Shown piece by piece: positions 17,975 to 23,186 of a stretch of DNA of 23,186 bases. The first letter of the stretch is position 1; each line of letters opens with the position of its first letter. The stretch spans positions 1-23,186 of the forward strand of contig LRSR01012740.1 of assembly GCA_001579985.1 (NCBI GenBank). The letters are read 5' to 3'. The stretch comes from Hypsibius dujardini. Taxonomy: Eukaryota > Tardigrada > Eutardigrada > Parachela > Hypsibiidae. Position numbers and translations under genes: made by a program. The notes beneath the pieces were generated by a model, which was not told the origin of the DNA, did no database searches, and saw nothing but the letters and a program-made list of their open reading frames with translations.

Positions 17975-19130
17975 ATGCGGGAATTTGTGGGATTTTTATT
18001 TTTTATTTATGGAATACGTTGGATAGCTTGCCATTCCTTGCCGGATTTATTGGATTGTGTGGAGTCGGTGCAGGGCCACAACAGAATACGCAGGAATTCC
18101 GATTCGGTCGAGGATGCGGCGGCTAAATTGCAGAGGTTTGGCGTGTGCTTGCAACGGTTGATTGATCGATTGATTGGCTTGCTCCGTTTACGGTTATCGG
18201 GTTGATTGATCGATTGATTGGCTTGCTCCGTTTGCAGTTATCGGGTTGATTGATCGATTGATTGGCTTGCTCCGTTTACGGTTATTGAGTTGATTGATCG
18301 ATTGATTGGCTCGCTCTTAATGAAGTTATTCTGTTGATTGATTTCTTGATTTAATTTTTACTGTGGCTTGAGGGAAATTGCCCAGCCCGCTTTTGTCGTG
18401 TCACAGATTAAATGTGTAAAAATGCAACTTTTAATTTCATGGGAGGAAAATGATTTTTTTGCGTAATCGCTGATTTCTGTACATTGATTGACTGATTGGC
18501 TGATAATTGCTTGAGTTCTTTGGTTGATTGATTTGATTGTCTCAATTCACGAACTGGAGCTTCTTCCTGCGCCCCTGCCTGTTAATTTCCATTTTTTTAT
18601 TAAAATTTATTTTTATAATTTATTTGTGAGATACTGCACAAAATTCATATTGACTTAAGTTTTTTGTTTGCTCGTTTTCTATCGGAATGTGATTACATTT
18701 TGGTTGGTAGTTGATTAATTGATTGATTGGCTGATTGGCTGTTTTTTTTCAGTTGATTGATAACGTGCGCCCTGGCTTGATTGATTGATTGAGCGTTATT
18801 CCAGTGGTCAATTCTTTTCTTCCCTTGATTTTTGCAGTCTCTCCGCGACACGACTGCTCAATCGGCGATTGTCCAAACGCGCCGACTTCAACCCCATCCA
18901 GATGACAGTCCGCGAGTCCGACTACAGCGTGGTGGGGAAGGAGATTCGCAGGCTGCAACCGCTGGGCGCCAGTCGCGCCCTGCGATATTCCCTCCGCACG
19001 GAGAATCCCTGGGTCGAATTACGCCCGGAAAATGGGGCAGTCATTGTGAAGAAAGCCTTTGATTATGAGGGATTGGACGCGACTAAAGCCATCGATTTCT
19101 TCGTCCTCATCAACGACACCCAGACTGGAG
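17975..19130 (+). CDS. Cadherin-domain protein, N-terminal exons (partial)
   Basis: Exon 1 is 17975-18135 and exon 2 is 18838-19130; AG|GTTTGG joins TTTTTGCAG|T in phase 2. Exon 2 ends in phase 1 at a GTAAGA donor, so the gene continues. The protein starts MREFVGFLFFIYGIRWIACH, a probable signal peptide. A polar pro-segment with IRR and ending RRLSKR follows, a likely convertase site. Next is a typical extracellular cadherin repeat: NPIQMTVRESDYSVVGKEI, ALRYSL, WVELRPENGAVIVKKAFDYE and IDFFVLINDTQTG. By family knowledge such repeats mediate calcium-dependent adhesion at the cell surface. The subfamily cannot be told from one repeat. No DxNDxxP linker motif was found downstream in the window, so the following exons are short, diverged or beyond 23186. 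Confidence 0.72.
18155..18325. repeat. 44-bp minisatellite, about 3.7 copies, cadherin intron 1
   Basis: Units GGTTGATTGATCGATTGATT followed by GGCTTGCTCCGTTTACGGTTATCG start near 18157, 18201 (18203), 18245 and 18290. Copies are nearly identical. Confidence 0.9.
18480..18792. repeat. Scattered GATT/TTGA runs, cadherin intron 1
   Basis: Short ATTGATTGACTGATTGGCTG-type runs at about 18483, 18523, 18711-18740, 18752 and 18777-18792, the last about 45 bp upstream of exon 2. Confidence 0.8.
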
Positions 19131-19139
19131 GTAAGAATC

Positions 19140-19305
19140 CCGGTTCCACTCCAATTCCAATTGGGAGTGGAATGGAGTTTGTGGAATTCCATTGGAAGTG
19201 GAATGTAGTTGGTGGAGTTCCATTGGTAGTGGAATGGAACTGGTAGAATTGTATTGGGAGTGAATGGAATTGGTGGAATACCATTGGAGGTGGAAATTAA
19301 GGCTA
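19140..19305. repeat. Degenerate 35-40-bp repeat of GGAATGGA/TTCCATTGG
   Basis: Four to five imperfect units of GGAATGGA.TTGGTGGAATTC and CATTGGAAGT directly after the cadherin exon 2 donor. Confidence 0.8.
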
Positions 19306-19570
19306 ATTGGAAGTGGACTTCCACTGGTGTCTGGAGACCGATGAAAACCGGGATTTCTGGTCCCCTTGATTCGCCGGATCGAATTTTTTTTGCTACCGTC
19401 GGAATGAAAATTTGATTGGGAATCGATTGGCATCAGCAGAAAAACATACAGACTCAAGGGGGCGGAGCTACGGATGATTTGAATAATCGCACGCGCGCAC
19501 TTCCGGTTCTCAATGATTGGGAGCGATAATAACTCATGGCCCTGCCCCCTGGAGTCCCGGCCTTCTGCAG

Positions 19571-19659
19571 CTGATGCCAAACGATTCGAAATTCAATTTT
19601 GGGTTTCTCAGTGTCAAGAAAAAATTGAACTTTACTGTAATCAGGTTGAAAATCAACAT
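19571..19659 (+). CDS. Possible cadherin exon 3 (weak)
   Basis: A CCTTCTGCAG acceptor and a CAT|GTGAGTAG donor enclose an open 89-nt segment. It joins cadherin exon 2 in frame (G+CT) and would encode ADAKRFEIQFWVSQCQEKIE and further residues up to NQVENQH. The residues do not resemble the usual end of a cadherin repeat, so this may be chance. Confidence 0.2.
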
Positions 19660-19809
19660 GTGAGTAGAATTCCATTTCGTGAGATTCCACTTCCAATGGA
19701 GATTGTCGCAGTTCCCTTTCCTGTAAGCGTGTACGTGATCTACTTTCCCTCTCGAGAGAGAGCGGGAGGAAGGAAGAAAGGGTTTCTTCGGTTACACCCG
19801 TTTCCTGTG

Positions 19810-19872
19810 ATGTGTGTGTGTCTGTGTCTGTGTCTGTGTGTGTGTGTGTCTGTGTCTGTGTGTGTGTGTGGT
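19810..19872. repeat. TG/TGTGTC microsatellite
   Basis: Alternating GTGTGTGTG and TGTCTGTGTC units, about 60 bp. Confidence 0.93.
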
Positions 19873-20075
19873 GCTCTACTTTCACGTTGTCGGGAGGATC
19901 CCCTCGCGAGCGACGAATGATGTGATGAGATTTAAAGGGGTCCCCGTGTGTTGTGGCAACAGCTGCTGCCTGCCTTCAGCTTTCTTGCTGCTCTCCTCAG
20001 CTTCGGCTTCTTGACGTGGCGCTCACGCCTTCGCCTTGAGAGAGGCTGGGAAACTGAATGAATTATCGATTTGGG

Positions 20076-20149
20076 CAGCGTACCAGCCAAGTTTGGCCAT
20101 ATTGCTGTAGCAGTGCTCTGGTCCTTGGCCGAACTTGGCTGGTACGCTG
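20076..20149. other. Pre-miRNA-like hairpin
   Basis: CAGCGTACCAGCCAAGTTTG and GAACTTGGCTGGTACGCTG form a stem of about 24 bp. A single non-Watson-Crick position (T opposite G) lies within it, and a loop of about 26 nt closes it. The size fits a microRNA precursor. No known mature miRNA is recognised on either arm. It could also be a small inverted-repeat element. Strand of any transcript is unknown. Confidence 0.45.
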
Positions 20150-20800
20150 GTGCAAATGCAAAATTGTGTTGTCTCTGTAGCTTATGCAAATTTTTTGCTT
20201 GTACAAAATTTAAATGGGTGATTGCTTGCTTGGTTGATTGATTGCTTTTGTTTATATCTCGTTCGGCTATTTTGATTTAAATTTAAAATTGAAAATGTAA
20301 TCCCAATAAATTTCTCATGACATTCGTACGAAAGTTTCTCTGCGAATTTGTGCTGATTCTTTTTATGTCTTCGTTTTCTCTAAAGATCACAATAAAATAA
20401 TCAGTTCGTGTATGACAAAATTACTTTTGAAATTGCAATTTTCAAATTCGCATTTAATTTTACTATGACGCTTGTTATACTTTTTCATCTGAATTATTTA
20501 TAATATTAAATAATTTATATTTTAAGTTGGTAAGAATTAGTTAGATTCTTTGAAGAGTGTCATTTTCACACCGAAGCTGTTGGAGGAGAGTGTTCGTCGC
20601 TAAAAAGGGGGGGGGGGAACTTGAAACTGCACACAGACACACACGCGAACGAGGATGAGAGCTGAGAGCTGAGTGGTGCCTGAACTTGCATACAGACAAA
20701 CGCGCGTTCGAGCTCCCCACTCCCCCCACTCGGCTCTTCAGTTCATCTTCATCTTCACACAGCAGAAAGCCTTGCTGCTCAAACGAAAACTCGATTGTCT
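20150..20800. other. Spacer with no recognised gene
   Basis: AT-rich to about 20560, then a run of about 13 G near 20607. No exon with family resemblance was found. Confidence 0.5.
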
Positions 20801-20805
20801 GTCCG

Positions 20806-21005
20806 CCCGCAGCTGTCTTGTCTGTCTGTGTCTTATTTGTCTGTGTCTTGTCTGTCTGTAAATTGTCTGTCTGTAAATTGTCTGTCTGTGTCTTGTCTGT
20901 CTGTGACTTGTCTGTCTCGTCTTGTCTGTTTGTGAATTGTCTGTCTGTGTCTTGTCTGTCTGTATCTTGTCTGCCTTGTCTTGTCTTTTTTGTCTGTATC
21001 TTGTT
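20806..21005. repeat. TCTG array with a 15-17-bp higher-order unit
   Basis: Units of the type TTGTCTGTCTGTGTC or TTGTCTGTCTGTAAA repeat about ten times, then degrade into CTTGTCTGCCTTGTCTTG. Confidence 0.9.
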
Positions 21006-21415
21006 ATATCGCTCAATCTTCTCTCTTGTCTTCTTCTTCTTTCCTCTTGCCTATGAAAAAGCGTGGGTGTGATAACGTGTTTGTATTTCTATCAATATTT
21101 AATAACGGCTTCCTGGTTTAGTTTCTACTGTTGCCGCTGCTCATTTCGAGTGAGCGTGTGCACGCGCTTTTTTATCGGAGCGCGAGCGTTGGCGTTGTCT
21201 TTTCGCGCTTGCGCTGTTAATGTGTTTTTCTTTTGCCTCGGCCGGGGCGCGGTCGTATTATTTTTTCGCGCCACAGGAAATCAGCGCGTCCGTTTACGCA
21301 GGAATTATTTATTGACTTTTGGTTTTTTTTTATGTACTGTGGATGTGACAGTTGCTTTGTGAAAAGACGAACAACCAACCACTGGTTTTCTTTCCAGACA
21401 AAAGCGTGTGTAACA
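21006..21415. other. Spacer with no recognised gene
   Basis: Open frames here are short and lack family features. CG-rich islets (GCGCGAGCG, GCCGGGGCGCGG) lie at about 21175-21255. Confidence 0.4.
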
Positions 21416-21470
21416 TCAGACAGACAGATCAACAAATAGGCGAGCTGGGAAAAGCAGACAGACAGACAGG

Positions 21471-21531
<61 letters not shown>

Positions 21532-21640
21532 TAACAGACAGACAGGCAGGCAGGCGGGCAGGGTGGCAGGCAGACAGACATACAGACATACAGGCAGGCA
21601 GGCAGGAAGACAGACAGATTAGCAGGCGAACAGACAAAGG
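21416..21640. repeat. CAGA/CAGG tetranucleotide array
   Basis: CAGACAGACAAA then CAGGCAGGCAGG blocks over about 220 bp with two non-repeat interruptions. Confidence 0.94.
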
Positions 21641-22263
21641 ATCACTTGAAAGTCTAAGGTCTCATGGCTACATTTTGATCGGTGGTTATAAAAAAAATCA
21701 GGCCACTGCTGTGGCATTTTTCTTATCGGGTTCAAGTGTGGATTTTACGATCGCCAATGTTTTAAATTACAGCACAGAGCACACACCAGACACACACCCG
21801 ATCCGGCTGTAGTTAGCGGTGTTAGAGTTGACATTACATCCGCGGTATGGCGTCCCCAATGAGGAGTGTGGAAGGCCGTGCTACTGTTTGTCCATCATGC
21901 CAGTGTGTGGTGTGTTATTTTGTTTGCGTGCGCTCAAAGCGTGGCCTGCCTGCACACACTGGACAATCCAATTCCCCCAACACAGTCGCTGATGTTGCAG
22001 CCAGAGAGCGTACACTTGTTTGGCTTTGGACGCCTTCACAGACGATGACGGTGGTGCGTTTCCGGTTGCCTGCGCTGGTCAAAAAGAGAAAGCGCGTTAC
22101 AAAAAAAACGCCAACAGCTTCCTATAGGCGATAACTGGTGTTTAAGATGTGTGTTGGGCTCTGACGGTTGGCCTTGAGTTCGTTTGTGAGGTAGGGGTTA
22201 AAATAGACACGCTAATCGGTCTGTTGAATGTCATGGAAGTCGGAGAAACGGTTCAAGAAACGC
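21641..22263. other. Spacer with no supported gene
   Basis: A 95-codon ATG-initiated frame (21847-22134) exists with several cysteines near its start, but it has no signal peptide or domain I recognise. A neighbouring frame looks like a signal peptide but lacks an ATG. Neither is called as a gene. Confidence 0.45.
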
Positions 22264-22296
22264 CTGGTCTGTCTGTCTGTTTGTCTGTATACATGC

Positions 22297-22356
<60 letters not shown>

Positions 22357-22545
22357 ATACATGGCTGTCTGTCTATATGTCTGTCTATCTGTCTGTCTAT
22401 ATGTCTGTCTGTATACATGTCTGTCTGTCTATATGTCTCTCTGTTTGTCTGTATACATTTCTGTCGGTCTGTCTATATACATGTCTGTCTGTCTGTTTGT
22501 CTGCCTGCCTGCTTGTTTGTCTGTCTGTCTGTCTGTGTCTGGAGA
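22264..22545. repeat. TCTG array with GTATACATG and CTATATG interruptions
   Basis: About 280 bp of TCTG, with CTGTATACATG occurring near 22286, 22352, 22410, 22451 and (as CTATATACATG) 22473. This is a loose higher-order pattern. Confidence 0.94.
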
Positions 22546-23040
22546 TGTCAGTTTGAGATATTTTAATGGATAATAAATTATCGCTAGCCATTTTGGCCGC
22601 TTCCGTTTTGCCTCTTGTGACCATTTGAGGAGTCTATCACTCATCCATCGACTGGACAGCTGCAGACAGGCACATTGGCGGACATAATGTTGTCTGGACG
22701 GGTTAGACGGATGGACGAGCGTAAAAGTAGAGTGGCGCTGCATTTGTCGGAAGAATATGCGGATCGTTTAATTGTTTATTTGTACAGTGGCAACTGGCTG
22801 TGACGAACTGCGGGACACATTCACCCAATTAGTTAATTAGCCGGGGATGGAAAGCGACCGGATGTGCGCCTGGGCGAAGAATGGCTACACACAGACAGAA
22901 CGGATGAGGGGGAGGATGATGAAGTCCGTGGATGCGGGCACCTACTGTGATGGTGAACTCCCGCCTTTGTTGAACGTTTAGAGAGCACTAATTGCTGCCA
23001 GGCAGACCCGCTGGGAACAGTCAGGTTGAATAGCCAATGA
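22546..23040. other. Spacer with no recognised gene
   Basis: Only a 44-codon ATG frame (22847-22981) and shadow frames are visible; no domain or splice-supported exon. Confidence 0.45.
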
Positions 23041-23147
23041 ACCAGGCGAAAGGCAAGCAATGCAGACAGGAAGGCAGGCAGACCAGACCAGACTGACGGG
23101 CAGAGACAGACAGGCAGACAGACAAACATTTACACAGATAAACAAGC

Positions 23148-23186
<39 letters not shown>
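23041..23186. repeat. CAGA array, cut by the window edge
   Basis: CAGG/CAGACC-type repeats becoming perfect CAGA units at the edge. Confidence 0.93.

Noticed and set aside
19454-19885. Minus-strand frame with THTQTQTHTHTDTDTDT
   Set aside because: Translation of the TG/TGTGTC microsatellite.
21715-21750. GGTTCAAGTGTGG resembling a tRNA T-arm
   Set aside because: No acceptor stem, D-arm or anticodon arm can be built around it.
21847-22134. A 95-codon plus-strand frame and an overlapping signal-peptide-like frame
   Set aside because: The ATG-started frame has no recognisable feature, and the signal-peptide-like frame has a stop just before its GTG with no ATG.
470-23186. Many long open frames reading [12 protein letters not shown] or [12 protein letters not shown]
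   Set aside because: These are translations of CAGA/TCTG arrays, open in several frames on both strands because the 4-bp unit contains no stop; they are not proteins.
1-23186. CRISPR array, bacterial operon or defence system
   Set aside because: The direct repeats are tandem without unique spacers, and all identified genes are intron-bearing animal genes.

Overview
The window is animal nuclear DNA. Genes are split by spliceosomal introns (GT-AG plus two GC-AG), and the recognisable proteins are animal ones: the nuclear exoribonuclease XRN2, a BACURD/KCTD10-type BTB protein, the sigma-2 receptor TMEM97, an ING-family PHD protein and the N-terminus of a cadherin. There is no sign of bacterial, viral or organellar organisation. 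Short introns, short intergenic distances, a dibasic-processed secreted peptide with a KRQFG motif and frequent GC donors would suit a nematode, but nothing in the sequence proves this; the phylum is inference.

Layout. 1-2066 (minus): 5' part of XRN2, four coding exons, continuing off the left edge. 2067-4660: probable XRN2 leader and promoter region, then a CCGCT minisatellite and a large degenerate CAGA/CATA array. 4663-5214 (plus): TATA box and a two-exon small secreted protein. 5401-5700: three head-to-tail copies of a 100-bp unit. 5861-8105 (plus): complete six-exon BACURD gene. 8847-10482 (minus): complete four-exon TMEM97 gene, convergent with BACURD. 11172-11648: MITE-like element. 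11850-14201 (minus): complete eight-exon ING gene. 14869-15072: a second, hairpin-type MITE. 15787-16543 (plus): tentative two-exon secreted protein whose intron holds two foldback elements. 16642-17006: three tandem foldback copies. 17349-19130 (plus): promoter-like GC/CCAAT boxes and the first two coding exons of a cadherin. 19131-23186: no further confident exon; tandem repeats and one pre-miRNA-like hairpin.

The exon joins were worked out by hand from splice consensus, phase and family alignment. For the four core genes every join keeps frame and gives a protein of family-like length and order.

The genes form no common pathway. The unusual feature is the non-coding DNA. Nearly every intron and spacer carries a CAGA/TCTG tetranucleotide array, a TTGA/ATCA array, or a minisatellite whose units begin with a TTGA-type run. 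Some arrays run practically from splice donor to splice acceptor. A foldback element family with CACACGTGGCAAAAAC termini occurs eight times, including one longer relative. I see no operon-like defence or biosynthetic system.
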